Below are positions 55,061 through 63,860 of a stretch of 64,000 nt of DNA, piece after piece. Origin of the DNA: Mucilaginibacter corticis (GTDB taxonomy: Bacteria > Bacteroidota > Bacteroidia > Sphingobacteriales > Sphingobacteriaceae); contig NZ_VLPK01000006.1 of the NCBI RefSeq assembly GCF_007558865.1, positions 124,001 to 188,000 of the forward strand, in the 5' to 3' direction. The notes beneath the pieces are model-generated. The model did not search any database. It had not been told where the DNA came from and saw nothing but the letters and a program-made list of their open reading frames with translations. A program made the translations under genes and the position numbers. How positions within the stretch are numbered: the first letter of the stretch is position 1; each line of letters begins with the position of its first letter.

Positions 55061-55936
55061 ATGGATCATCAAATATTATTAGCCGGCGCGACGGGTGACC
55101 TGGGCGGACGGATCGCGAAAGCGTTGATCAGCAAAGGCGCGAAGGTAAAAGCCATTGTCAGGGCGAATAGCAAAAAAGAAGCAGTTGAAATATTAAAGAC
55201 AAGCGGTGTTGAAATCATCGAATTGGATATTAACAATCAGTTTGGATTACCCGAAGCCTGTAAAGGTGCGACTTGCGTGGTGTCTGCTATGGCGGGCCTG
55301 CGTGAGGTTATTGTAGATTCACAACTCAAATTATTAGCGGCCGCGGTTGAAGCAGGTGTTCCAAGATTTATCCCTTCCGACTATTCGACAGATTTTACCG
55401 CATTACCTGATGGCTCTAACCGTAATTTCGACCTGCGGAAAGAATTTGCGGTAGAATTAAACAAGGCGATGATCACCCCTACTTCTATTTTCAACGGGGC
55501 TTTCGCGGAATTGCTTTCCTATAATATTCCATTTCTCGATCATAAAAACAAGACGATCGCTTATTGGGAAAAGTCCGACTGGAAAGTTGATTTCACCAGC
55601 AGGAATGATACAGCAGCCTTCACTGCCGCAGCGGCGCTGGACGTGACCGCACCCCGCTATTTACGGATCGCCAGTTTCCAGGCAAGCGCCAATGACCTTG
55701 CAGCTGCTACGGGTTATGAACTAAAGGACATGGGCAAGCTTGCGGAGCTTAACGCTCGGAATCAACGGGAACGTACTGCCGATCCCGATGGGGAGCATGA
55801 ACTCTATGCAAAATGGCAGCAAAGCATGTATATGCACAGTATGTTCAGCGCGCATAATGAGTTGCTGGATAATGATCGTTATCCGGGCTTAGTGTGGAGC
55901 GAATTACAAACTTTTATCAAAGCTCCTCAAAGATAA
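55061..55936 (+). CDS. NmrA-like/atypical SDR (NAD(P)-binding) protein
   Basis: 291 residues. N-terminal dinucleotide motif GATGDLGGRIA and IVRANSKKE, then VVSAMAGLREV and RFIPSDYSTDF as in NmrA/isoflavone-reductase-like proteins. Such proteins bind NAD(P) and may reduce substrates or act as redox sensors; the canonical YxxxK is not evident. Monocistronic. Confidence 0.85.
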   Translation: MDHQILLAGATGDLGGRIAKALISKGAKVKAIVRANSKKEAVEILKTSGVEIIELDINNQFGLPEACKGATCVVSAMAGLREVIVDSQLKLLAAAVEAGVPRFIPSDYSTDFTALPDGSNRNFDLRKEFAVELNKAMITPTSIFNGAFAELLSYNIPFLDHKNKTIAYWEKSDWKVDFTSRNDTAAFTAAAALDVTAPRYLRIASFQASANDLAAATGYELKDMGKLAELNARNQRERTADPDGEHELYAKWQQSMYMHSMFSAHNELLDNDRYPGLVWSELQTFIKAPQR

Positions 55937-56225
55937 AACCAAGCAACACGATACTTTTCCGAACAAAAAAAACGGAAACGCCGGTACCACCGAAAGGTTC
56001 TTCCATTTTTATGCTTTTTAAAGATAGCTGTATGAATTTAACTGCACCGGGTACGTTGACGAGGTAGTCAGTTAAAAATATTAGTGCGCCAGGTACAGTA
56101 TTACCTAAATAGCAGACATAAAATTTTCAAAAGCTGCTCATCGCTTTCTAAACCTGTCTAAGATATGATTTGGCTATATTTTTGGATATGAAATAGCAGC
56201 TACTTTTTAATAGCTTCCCTATTTA

Positions 56226-56564
56226 ATGCGAAAGCCCCTTACCGAAGCTCAATTGATTCGGGAAATTAAAAAACGTTCTGAAAAAGGATTTTCGGTGTTG
56301 TATGACCTTTATGCACCTCTTCTTTATAAAATTATTTGGTTATCTGTTAAAGACAAAGAATTAGCAGACCGTTTATTGGAGGACACGTTTCTTGCGATCG
56401 GCTACCAGATCAATGAATTTCCATTCCAGCATAAAGGCTTCAAGCTTTGGATGGCAGGTATCGCCAAGCGGATGGCCCTTCAGCATGTTAAACAGCCATT
56501 GTCTGATACCGTTCAGGTAGATCTTCCCGACTTCCCACTTCCTGACTTTCAATTCGAATTTTAG
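56226..56564 (+). CDS. Sigma-70 region-2-like protein lacking region 4
   Basis: 112 residues. LIREIKKRSEKGFSVLYDLYAPLLYKIIWLSVKDKELADRLLEDTFLAIGYQINEF follows the ECF region 2 pattern, but the LWMAGIAKRMALQHV helix is followed by only 25 residues (DLPDFPLPDFQFEF), so the -35-binding region 4 is absent. It may be a truncated sigma factor, or a small protein that competes for or binds core polymerase. Full length appears intended; no frameshift continuation was found downstream. Confidence 0.7.
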   Translation: MRKPLTEAQLIREIKKRSEKGFSVLYDLYAPLLYKIIWLSVKDKELADRLLEDTFLAIGYQINEFPFQHKGFKLWMAGIAKRMALQHVKQPLSDTVQVDLPDFPLPDFQFEF

Positions 56565-56586
56565 TATCTGATTATGTTGAAAGGGA

Positions 56587-56766
56587 TTATATTTTTTTCC
56601 GCAGGTAGAATGTACTCATGCAATGCGGACAAACATATTTTTCATAAGGCAACCAAAACAAGAGCTTTTTGGCGAAACCGTTTTTCTGTACTCTTTTAAG
56701 TGCAGCATAGGAACAATTGGGACACGGTATATCGGTTTCCTTGCTTGGGATATCAAACTCTGTCAT
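56587..56766 (-). CDS. Small zinc-ribbon protein
   Basis: 59 residues from the ATG at 56766. Two knuckles, CPNC (near residues 15-18) and CPHC (near 47-50), form one zinc ribbon with about 28 residues between. C-terminus Arg/Lys rich (TFYLRKKI). Function unknown. Confidence 0.6.
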   Translation of the reverse strand: MTEFDIPSKETDIPCPNCSYAALKRVQKNGFAKKLLFWLPYEKYVCPHCMSTFYLRKKI

Positions 56767-56817
56767 AATTATTTGTATATACAAATCAGAAGCCAACTAT
56801 TTACAAAAGCGTAAGCC

Positions 56818-58584
56818 TTACTTCATCTTGTTAATATACCTGAAATTAAACCTGCCTGACGGCGCTACATCGCCGTTTATTAGAAAATCGGTGATATCGC
56901 CATCTGTTTGCATATTGTCAGACCATTTAAATTCAAAATCTGCAGGGCCGCTTACTCCCAATAGTTTTTTGTCTATTTTAAGTTCAAGTACATTGTCTTT
57001 TATACGGTAACCGGCATCCCCTACCTTATTCCATTTCCAACCGTTTACTGATCGTTCTACTGTACCTTTTGCCGTTGGGTTAAGCCGGTTAATTACATAG
57101 TCGTACCCGTTCCAACCTGTTTGGTTATTTTTGTCGATGTTTATAAACAAGCGCATCCACGCCTTGTCTGTCGCCGGTGATAATTTATCCTGCGTTTGCA
57201 CATAGAAATAAACAAACTGCTTATCAACAGCTACTTTTGATAGCACTAGATCATTACGCCCCGTGTTATTTACGTAATGCGTACCCTTCCATCCGTCAAA
57301 GTCGCGGTGTAGGGTGTTACCCTTGTAAGCAACAAATTCAGGCTTTACTTTATCCCAGTCGACAAACGACCCGTCTGCGTTAGCCTTTACATATCCGCCA
57401 GCCTCGGCAGGTGCGGCCATGCCTTTAAATTTGCGGATATTACTCACCATCTGGTAATAATAATTATCGCCGTGGCCGCCTTTCATGGGTTCAATGTCAC
57501 GGCTGCCTTCTTCATTGAACTCGTCGGGGAAAGCGTTAACCTGGTTTTGCCATTTCTTTGCACGACCGGCAATCCACTCATTCCAGCCGGTAATAAATAT
57601 AAAATCGGGGTCAATTTTTAGCGCCCGGTCCCACTGCTCCTGGAAATTATAGCCATAATTTATGGCGCCGGGTTCCGTATGCTGTCCGTCTTTATCGGTG
57701 TAATTTCTGCCGAATGCCCCTTCAGCGTTCATGGCGGTCAAGCCTTCTTTTTTCGACCAGTTTTGTGCCACACCTACAGTAACTTCTTCAAACGCACCAT
57801 TGGGCTTTGGGCCAAAACCATGCTGCGGGTAGACCTCAAGCCAGCCCCAATGATCTTTATGCTGTGGTCCTTTATTGTAAACGGGCTGGCCCGGACGGAA
57901 CGTAAAAAAGTTTTTAATAGCCGCATTTAAGCCGGTATCGTCCGGCGAAGAAACCATTTCGGGATAAGCCATGATCAGCGGTTTGCCCTGCCAGTTAAAC
58001 CACAGGTCTTTATACAGACCGGGCTTGTATAGGTCATTATACAGCTGCACGAGTTCGCCTTTGGCAGATTCGCTTGGGCCAAAGGGTAAAATGAAGGCAA
58101 TCGCGGGCGCTTTTATCCCATCTTTCCGCGCTTCGTCAAAGGCTTTGAACAGGGCTTCGTATGATTCTTTAAAGTTAGTTCCGTTGGTCGAGTCCAATAT
58201 GATCACATCAACCCCGGCATCGGCCAGCATTACGGCCTGCCTGCGCAAAACCCAGGGATCTTCGTCGCGGTAATAACCAAATAAGGGCTCGCCCCAGTAA
58301 AACGTGGTGCCATCTGCCGGGCGCCATACCGGGTTATCGTAGTCATATACCGCCTCCGGATGTTTAGCCAGTATCTCTGAAGTATTAAGCGGCACCTGCG
58401 ATGCAAAATTGGTATGCCATACCCAGTAAAACAGCCCTACAAACTTGTTCTTTCTTGGCGGGCCAACATCTTTAAAATCCGGAAGTTTACGGCCCAAAGC
58501 ATCAACCGCGGGATAATTGGGCACAACAAATTGCGCGAATAATAAATGAGGCAACAGCGCCAGACCAAATAAAAGTTTCTTCAT
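56818..58584 (-). CDS. Secreted glycoside hydrolase, GH71/99-like, with C-terminal sugar-binding domain
   Basis: 588 residues with signal peptide MKKLLFGLALLPHLLFAQ. The barrel has VGLFYWVWHTNF, DAGVDVIILDSTNGTNF, LIMAYPEMVSSPDD and FIFITGWNEWIAGR; the last is the GH99/71-like motif carrying the catalytic acid. The C-terminal 150 residues (FVYFYVQTQDKLSP..WMRLFINIDKNNQTGWNGYDYVI) resemble a CBM9/DOMON beta-sandwich. Predicted to cleave alpha-mannan or related glycans. No SusCD genes beside it, so it works outside the PUL. Confidence 0.85.
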   Translation of the reverse strand: MKKLLFGLALLPHLLFAQFVVPNYPAVDALGRKLPDFKDVGPPRKNKFVGLFYWVWHTNFASQVPLNTSEILAKHPEAVYDYDNPVWRPADGTTFYWGEPLFGYYRDEDPWVLRRQAVMLADAGVDVIILDSTNGTNFKESYEALFKAFDEARKDGIKAPAIAFILPFGPSESAKGELVQLYNDLYKPGLYKDLWFNWQGKPLIMAYPEMVSSPDDTGLNAAIKNFFTFRPGQPVYNKGPQHKDHWGWLEVYPQHGFGPKPNGAFEEVTVGVAQNWSKKEGLTAMNAEGAFGRNYTDKDGQHTEPGAINYGYNFQEQWDRALKIDPDFIFITGWNEWIAGRAKKWQNQVNAFPDEFNEEGSRDIEPMKGGHGDNYYYQMVSNIRKFKGMAAPAEAGGYVKANADGSFVDWDKVKPEFVAYKGNTLHRDFDGWKGTHYVNNTGRNDLVLSKVAVDKQFVYFYVQTQDKLSPATDKAWMRLFINIDKNNQTGWNGYDYVINRLNPTAKGTVERSVNGWKWNKVGDAGYRIKDNVLELKIDKKLLGVSGPADFEFKWSDNMQTDGDITDFLINGDVAPSGRFNFRYINKMK

Positions 58585-58867
58585 GCTGAATGCAAGTTAA
58601 CAGGATTCTTTAGAATATTGCACAATTTAAACTGCCTGCAGTAGTCCTGTAGTACCATGACGGCGGTCGCCTAAAACAACCAGCTTGATGCGGTAAAGTT
58701 CCTGATCGCCTCCGGCGCCGATGTTAACGCAGTAGACTCAGCGCGGGTGCAAATCCAAATTTGCGGCATGGAACGGCAATTGGGATATAGACCTCGCAAA
58801 ACGCTTCGGGCAGGGATAACATCGTGGATCTACTATTAAAAACAGGGTTGGAAATTGAATATGCTGC

Positions 58868-58897
58868 AAAAAAAGGCTAACCCCGGAAGATTAGCCT
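58868..58897 (-). terminator. Terminator-like hairpin (minus strand)
   Basis: AGGCTAA / TTAGCCT with a 10-nt loop. On the minus strand the hairpin is followed by six T. No credible gene ends just upstream of it; the 58585-59408 gap has no supported gene. Confidence 0.5.
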
Positions 58898-59085
58898 AAA
58901 CATACAACTGCAACATTTTAATGATACTGAAATAACTAATTACCAGCTATTAAACGATTATTTTACAGATAATGTTCAGTTTAACCTCTACAAAAAATGT
59001 AGTTACAGTTTTTTACTTTTAATAAAATATTTATTTATCTTGCATGCTGTCAATAATTTAAATCGACCTACATCTTATCGCAGTG

Positions 59086-59120
59086 TAAAGCCTTGGTAAA
59101 CCTACCGAGGCTTTATTTTT
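59086..59120 (+). terminator. Terminator-like hairpin, possible end of a small RNA
   Basis: TAAAGCCT(T)GGT / ACC(G)AGGCTTTA, 12 pairs including one T-G wobble, then five T. A -7-like TATCTTG (about 59036-59042) lies 45 bp before it. No gene on the plus strand ends here, so a short transcript is possible. Confidence 0.5.
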
Positions 59121-59408
59121 GAGACAGCGTGCTCACCGACTTAATTGATGGATTAATAAAAAGCTGACTAATGGGAACCAGGCAATCTTACTTCAGGATG
59201 CCATTTATTTTCTGAATGATCAATCGAAAAATAAAATGATCGCTGAAAAATCGCAATAATGCCCTGCAGTCAATAGATACGTTTTGTAAATTAAAATAAA
59301 CTGAGGGTTCGTCAAAGTCTTCGTTTTTATAGCCGGGCAATTGCCCGGGTATTTTTTTAAACAAACACAAGGTTTGGTTATCGATAACTATGATAAGTTA
59401 TTTATTAA

Positions 59409-59612
59409 TTAATTAGAATTTCTTAATATTTTCTCAATATCTTCTTTAAGGTAATACTTCGCTGTCAGGTCATAATATGTCCCATATACCATCTTGTTTT
59501 CAATGACCGGTGGCTTATGTTCATCCAACAGTTTACCAACGTTAGAGGGGCTTAAATCAAATCTTACTTGTATTTCGGTCAGGCTGTAGTAGTTGTCACG
59601 GTCAAAGCTCAT
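59409..59612 (-). CDS. Small putative HTH protein
   Basis: 67 residues. NYYSLTEIQVRFDLSPSNVGKLLDEHKPP resembles a MerR/excisionase-type winged helix opening, then YLKEDIEKILRN. Unrecognised family; DNA binding is a guess. It stands alone in an AT-rich stretch. Confidence 0.45.
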   Translation of the reverse strand: MSFDRDNYYSLTEIQVRFDLSPSNVGKLLDEHKPPVIENKMVYGTYYDLTAKYYLKEDIEKILRNSN

Positions 59613-59747
59613 TATATCAAATTTTGAATTTGATGTTTAAACCTAATTGCCATTAGATTTGTTTTGTCGGCACCTAAAATATTTTCGATATTAAAATATA
59701 GCGGAAAATCTATTTTTGGGATGGGTATTTGAATAGACGTAACTGCT

Positions 59748-59918
59748 ATGATAAAACTCTCCTTGCAAACTGTGGTTGATAAAATCAATCAAACCCTAAC
59801 TGATGGTACCGGGCTACCCTACATCCGGAATCTATCAGGTTCATTATTGATAAAAAACAGAATAGATATTGTTTACCAAAAAGAACAAAATTCTTGCCCC
59901 CCGCCATCGGCAGGTTAG
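59748..59918 (+). CDS. Possible 56-residue protein, unrecognised
   Basis: ATG at 59748, stop TAG at 59916. Reads as protein-like helices and strands (LSLQTVVDKINQTLTDG ... LLIKNRIDIVYQKEQN), with a Pro-rich tail. No family recognised; too short for strong support. Confidence 0.3.
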   Translation: MIKLSLQTVVDKINQTLTDGTGLPYIRNLSGSLLIKNRIDIVYQKEQNSCPPPSAG

Positions 59919-59983
59919 CAGCTCATTCAATTAGTAATTAATGGAATTTAAAAGTTCGTTAAATGTATTAAACGGAATATATG

Positions 59984-60319
59984 TTACTGCATTGCGAATG
60001 GAAATGAAGTTTCTATTTTCCAAATAGATTCGATATCGTGGGTTAAATAATATATGGCATCACTTAAAACCATATTGATACCACTTACACTTTCTTTATT
60101 TTTTAATACAGTTTCCACATCCTCAATGGACATTTGCGGTTCTATGTTTATATGATAATCAATCTCAAATCCAAAAAACTCTACTTGTTCTCTCAATAAA
60201 TATACAACCTCCATTAACCCACGGCTATCGGAGGTGAAATAAAAATTATATTCAAATAATGAGTTTCGTGACCGGAAAGGTTTGCTTAAAAATTCTTGCA
60301 CTTGTTGTTCTTGCGTCAT
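59984..60319 (-). CDS. Hypothetical cytoplasmic protein
   Basis: 111 residues from the ATG at 60319, acidic, with mixed alpha/beta content (LFEYNFYFTSDSRGLMEVVYLLREQVEFFGFEI). No signal, membrane segment or known motif. Starts 42 bp after the stop of the small membrane protein gene upstream on the same strand, so probably co-transcribed with it. Confidence 0.5.
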   Translation of the reverse strand: MTQEQQVQEFLSKPFRSRNSLFEYNFYFTSDSRGLMEVVYLLREQVEFFGFEIDYHINIEPQMSIEDVETVLKNKESVSGINMVLSDAIYYLTHDIESIWKIETSFPFAMQ

Positions 60320-60361
60320 AGCTGACGGTTGTAAGCAAATGTCAAGCCATAATACCACGCC

Positions 60362-60532
60362 TTAAAAGTGTGCGGGGTAATTCAATACCCAATCAGAATC
60401 TTTTTTAACTGGTGTAGCTGAAGGCTTTATTACTTTACTTGTATGGAAACTGTAAAGGATAAGAATAAGCCCCATGATCATCGGAAACAGATAAATCCAA
60501 GAGGATTTATTGATTAAGTTAAGCTTTTTCAT
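60362..60532 (-). CDS. Small single-pass membrane protein
   Basis: 56 residues from the ATG at 60532. One hydrophobic helix (WIYLFPMIMGLILILYSF) after a short basic N-terminus; the remaining tail KPSATPVKKDSDWVLNYPAHF is outside or soluble. The frame is open further upstream, but this start gives a sensible membrane protein. Function unknown. Confidence 0.5.
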   Translation of the reverse strand: MKKLNLINKSSWIYLFPMIMGLILILYSFHTSKVIKPSATPVKKDSDWVLNYPAHF

Positions 60533-60808
60533 TTTAATATCTTTATAGGGTTGTTTCGCAAATTTAACCCATTCAAGATGTGCTTGTCTGCATATTCTGG
60601 TAACGAATTTGTTATCATAATCCCGGGGGGACAATTCGTCGTTATGATGAAACAATTATTTAATAAAGATTTCATAAGTGTTGACTGTTATCAGCGTTAT
60701 TGTGTTCAACTTATTATAATTAGGGAATTGACTGGTTTAACCAAGCGTTTTCCGGTAAAACATGGCGCAAGCCATGTTAAATAGATTGCAGCAATTCCTG
60801 CGGGATGT

Positions 60809-62515
60809 TCACGGTTTAGCTTTCTTTTTGAATATTTTTGAGGCCGCCGTAGTAATCTTGGAAAAGATAGATTGATCTTTTTGCGGCTGTACAGCAGGGC
60901 CGATACCGGCGCAGGCTTTGATCCCGGTAAATAAGGTTTGCCACAGGGTCTTGAAAAAGGGATAAGATGCCGGTCTCCGGAAAACAATATCGGCATGCCG
61001 CGGTACTTCGCCCGGGCTGTCGGGATTACTATGTTTGATCACAAAAGCATTCACGGCAATGGTAGGGACCAATTTCTTTTGGCCCTGGTCATTCAGCAAC
61101 CGGACCTCCAGGTCGTTATAAAGCATGTGCATCACGCCCTTGCTGACATAACGGTTACCAGCAATAGCGAAGTCTAGCGACTCCAGCCGGCCCCTGGTTA
61201 CATCCACCTGCGCCAGCGGCCGGGTTACCGGATTAACCGCGTCGGCCATCATGCCCTCCAGCGTTCCTTTATAGTCATAACTGTATTGCTGATCGCTAAG
61301 GTTGAAACGCAATGAAAGTTTGAGCCGCACTTTTCCTAATAGCAGGGTGGACAGGTCAGCGGTACAATAAGGATACTTTTTAATATCCTCGCTCCGATTA
61401 CTGATGTGCAGAAAACGTCCGGCAGTTTTTTGAAAAGCGATGGTACCGGTCTGTCCGCTTTGCGGATTGTACTCGCTGTAGCTAACGTTAATGTCCGTCA
61501 GCTTAAGCGTATCCGCCCTAAAAGCAACGGGGAGTTTCCGGGTGATGTAGTTGGGAAAGCTGACGATCCGGTCATTGTGTTTGGGCCGTCCGTGCGGATT
61601 GCCAAAAATAGCGATCGACCCGTCAGCCCCGCTGAGCCTGGAACTGAAGAAAAACTGCTTGTCAACCAGCTGGGTATAGTTAACGTTCGAGATCTCCAGC
61701 CTTTCGAGTTTAAAGTCAAAGCGGTCGTTACGGGAAATTTTAAAGAATTGGGCAGCGGGTAAGGGGGTAACCGACAACCCCTCCAATTTAAGCTTTTTAT
61801 CGGCGGTTGAAAAAGATGCACCGGACAGCTGATAATGATACAGGCCCCCGGTCGTGCGTCCGTCGAATCGTCTGATACGGGTCTTGATGCTTTTACAAAA
61901 CAAGGTTCGGCTGGTATCCTGCTGCGTGGCTGAATCGATCAATAACTGTTGGGCGTCGAGTTCCAGTTCCTTCAGCCTTAAATACGGCGCGCTAGGGATG
62001 GCTAAATCCCGGTAAGCCAATACGGCACTTTCAAAGCGGATATGCCCTATGGCCAGGACGTGCAAAGTGCCTGAAAGCTTGTCATACATCGATTTGGGAT
62101 TTTGCTTAGCAGCGGTGCGCTGCCGGCGGCAATACGCAAAGACCGGCTTTTCCAGCCGGATGCTGTCGATCCGCAATTCTTTGCGAAATAGATAATGCAA
62201 AACCTGGACGCCGCTGATCTTTAACGATTGCGCTTGTCCACCCAGACTATCGGCCGATTGCATCAATTTACCGGTGTCAGCGATCAGCTGAACAGCATCC
62301 AACTGTAAGGTGCCGGTAAAGACATTTAAAGACAGATGGGAAAAACGCAGGGTATAAACGTGATTCCCGGCTTTGTCCACGGCCGCTTTCAGCCGCCGGG
62401 CAACAACCGGCGCCAGCAAGGAGTTGATACTGAATAAGCCGATGAGGATGATCAGGGCAAATGCCCCAAGACCGTAAACCCACCAGCGGCGTTTAGTCGT
62501 CTGCGCTACGGTCAT
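60809..62515 (-). CDS. AsmA/DUF748-like single-pass membrane protein
   Basis: 568 residues. One N-terminal helix (WWVYGLGAFALIILIGLFSI) then a long periplasmic region of repeated beta strands (VYTLRFSHLSLNVFTGTLQLDAVQLIAD, LRIDSIRLEKPVFAYC, LKLEGLSVTPLP, LKLTDINVSYSEY). AsmA-like proteins help maintain the cell envelope or move lipids; a transport role here is inferred. The last 60 residues are basic. Confidence 0.75.
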   Translation of the reverse strand: MTVAQTTKRRWWVYGLGAFALIILIGLFSINSLLAPVVARRLKAAVDKAGNHVYTLRFSHLSLNVFTGTLQLDAVQLIADTGKLMQSADSLGGQAQSLKISGVQVLHYLFRKELRIDSIRLEKPVFAYCRRQRTAAKQNPKSMYDKLSGTLHVLAIGHIRFESAVLAYRDLAIPSAPYLRLKELELDAQQLLIDSATQQDTSRTLFCKSIKTRIRRFDGRTTGGLYHYQLSGASFSTADKKLKLEGLSVTPLPAAQFFKISRNDRFDFKLERLEISNVNYTQLVDKQFFFSSRLSGADGSIAIFGNPHGRPKHNDRIVSFPNYITRKLPVAFRADTLKLTDINVSYSEYNPQSGQTGTIAFQKTAGRFLHISNRSEDIKKYPYCTADLSTLLLGKVRLKLSLRFNLSDQQYSYDYKGTLEGMMADAVNPVTRPLAQVDVTRGRLESLDFAIAGNRYVSKGVMHMLYNDLEVRLLNDQGQKKLVPTIAVNAFVIKHSNPDSPGEVPRHADIVFRRPASYPFFKTLWQTLFTGIKACAGIGPAVQPQKDQSIFSKITTAASKIFKKKAKP

Positions 62516-62640
62516 GTCTACTCAACCCGAAAGCAGCCAATAAGTTTGCGCTAATTATAAACGCACAGGCAGAGCGCTCCTTAAATTCCCCTCAATTAAT
62601 CGCTTTTCGATCTACACTGCGGTCCGATCCTGATCGGCCT

Positions 62641-63228
62641 TTAATCTGTCTTGTCTGATATGTCTTTGATCACCCCGTCGAGTTCGCCGGCGCTTTTTTC
62701 CAGCATGTTACAAAGATCCTTTACCCGCTCTTCGGTTGATTCCTGCCGGATCAGGCTAGTCAGACCGATGATATTAGCCAATGGTTTACGCACCATATGA
62801 GATTGAATATAGCCGATCTCGGTAAGCTGGTGGTGCGCTGAGTCCAGACGGCTGCGCGTGTCCACAAATTCGGTGATATTATAGCCGATGCAGAAAACGC
62901 CGTCCGGTTTTCCCTGCTCATCGAACAGTGCCTGCATTTCCCATTGCGTGGTCACGTAGCCGCCACGGCCGTCATGTTTGCGGAGGGTGGCTGCGAACAG
63001 TTTACCCGGCGACTGAAAACAGGCGCCACCGGTCTGCTCGCAGATCACAATATCTTCCGGATGCAGGGTTACGCTGAAATGCTCGCCAAGCAGGGTTCCT
63101 CCGGAAAACTCAAAGTTCCGGTCATAATTCTTACTTACGTAAGCATACCGGCTGTCCATGCCGATCACGATGGTGTAGAAAAACAGGGAATCTTTCAGGA
63201 AATGATTGATCTGCGGATAATGGTTCAT
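62641..63228 (-). CDS. PAS protein with kinase-type dimerisation helix but no ATPase domain
   Basis: 195 residues. A PAS domain covers about 10-125 (SRYAYVSKNYDRNFEF ... LHPEDIVICEQ ... YNITEF), followed by a helical segment with H in GYIQSHMVRKPLANIIGLTSLI, which looks like a HisKA helix pair. No N, G1 or G2 box follows. It could be a partner that dimerises with complete kinases, or a remnant of a split kinase. No kinase gene is adjacent. Confidence 0.75.
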   Translation of the reverse strand: MNHYPQINHFLKDSLFFYTIVIGMDSRYAYVSKNYDRNFEFSGGTLLGEHFSVTLHPEDIVICEQTGGACFQSPGKLFAATLRKHDGRGGYVTTQWEMQALFDEQGKPDGVFCIGYNITEFVDTRSRLDSAHHQLTEIGYIQSHMVRKPLANIIGLTSLIRQESTEERVKDLCNMLEKSAGELDGVIKDISDKTD

Positions 63229-63396
63229 CCTTTGTTAACACGGGTAGGTGAAATAGGTTTGTGTATTTCGATCTTCCTGCCGGAAGCACAGCAGAGTATA
63301 TGACCTGCAGGAAACATTAAACGTGCGTAGATACCGACAATGCCCTGTTCATAGGTTGATTATTCAGCCGACCCGGCAATAATGGACTATGGCGTA

Positions 63397-63591
63397 TTAT
63401 TCCTTCTTTGCCGGTACTTCTTCCGGGTGGTTCTTAAAATGAGCCCGCGCCTGCTTCAATCCGGTAGCAATAGCTTCACCCTCGTTTCCGGTTGTTTTTA
63501 AAACTTCATTAGCGATCTCTACCGCTTTTTCGCGGAGATATTTCGGCTGGTTTTTATAGGATGGCGGATAGTCGCCTTTTGGCCATGGCAT
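63397..63591 (-). CDS. Small conserved protein (MPWPKGDYP family)
   Basis: 64 residues. MPWPKGDYPPSYKN ... REKAVEIANEVLKTTGNEGEAIATGLKQARAH fits a family of small bacterial proteins with a helix-Gly-helix form seen in many phyla. Often linked with stress-related small genes; function not established. Confidence 0.65.
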   Translation of the reverse strand: MPWPKGDYPPSYKNQPKYLREKAVEIANEVLKTTGNEGEAIATGLKQARAHFKNHPEEVPAKKE

Positions 63592-63607
63592 AGTTGTAAA
63601 TTTTGCG

Positions 63608-63799
63608 TTAAACTTCTGTCTGATTTAATCCGGAACCACCTTGGTCCGGCTGCTGCGGTATTTCCTGTGGCTGGTTCCCGGGCGCTTCCTGCGGAAACGT
63701 TGGTCCTTGCGGGTCATTTGGCTGCTGTATTTCAGGCTTTGGTGACTGAACGGGCGCTTCCTGCGGTTCGTTCGGTATGGTATCGTGTTGCTTGCCCAT
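63608..63799 (-). CDS. Pro/Gln-rich low-complexity small protein
   Basis: 63 residues, about half Pro, Gln, Glu or Asn in repeats such as PQEAPVQSPKP, PQEAPGNQPQEIPQQP. Disordered, no signal peptide. It is 16 bp upstream of the 64-residue protein gene and probably co-transcribed. Function unknown. Confidence 0.55.
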   Translation of the reverse strand: MGKQHDTIPNEPQEAPVQSPKPEIQQPNDPQGPTFPQEAPGNQPQEIPQQPDQGGSGLNQTEV

Positions 63800-63860
63800 A
63801 ATTCAAAGTTGGTTTATTAGATAACCAATTGCAAGCCGGCTGGTTTCAATTATTATTTAG

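Noticed and set aside
59188..59370. 60-codon minus-strand frame between two terminator-like hairpins
   Set aside because: Contains a palindrome (59333-59348) in its coding part and no recognisable content.
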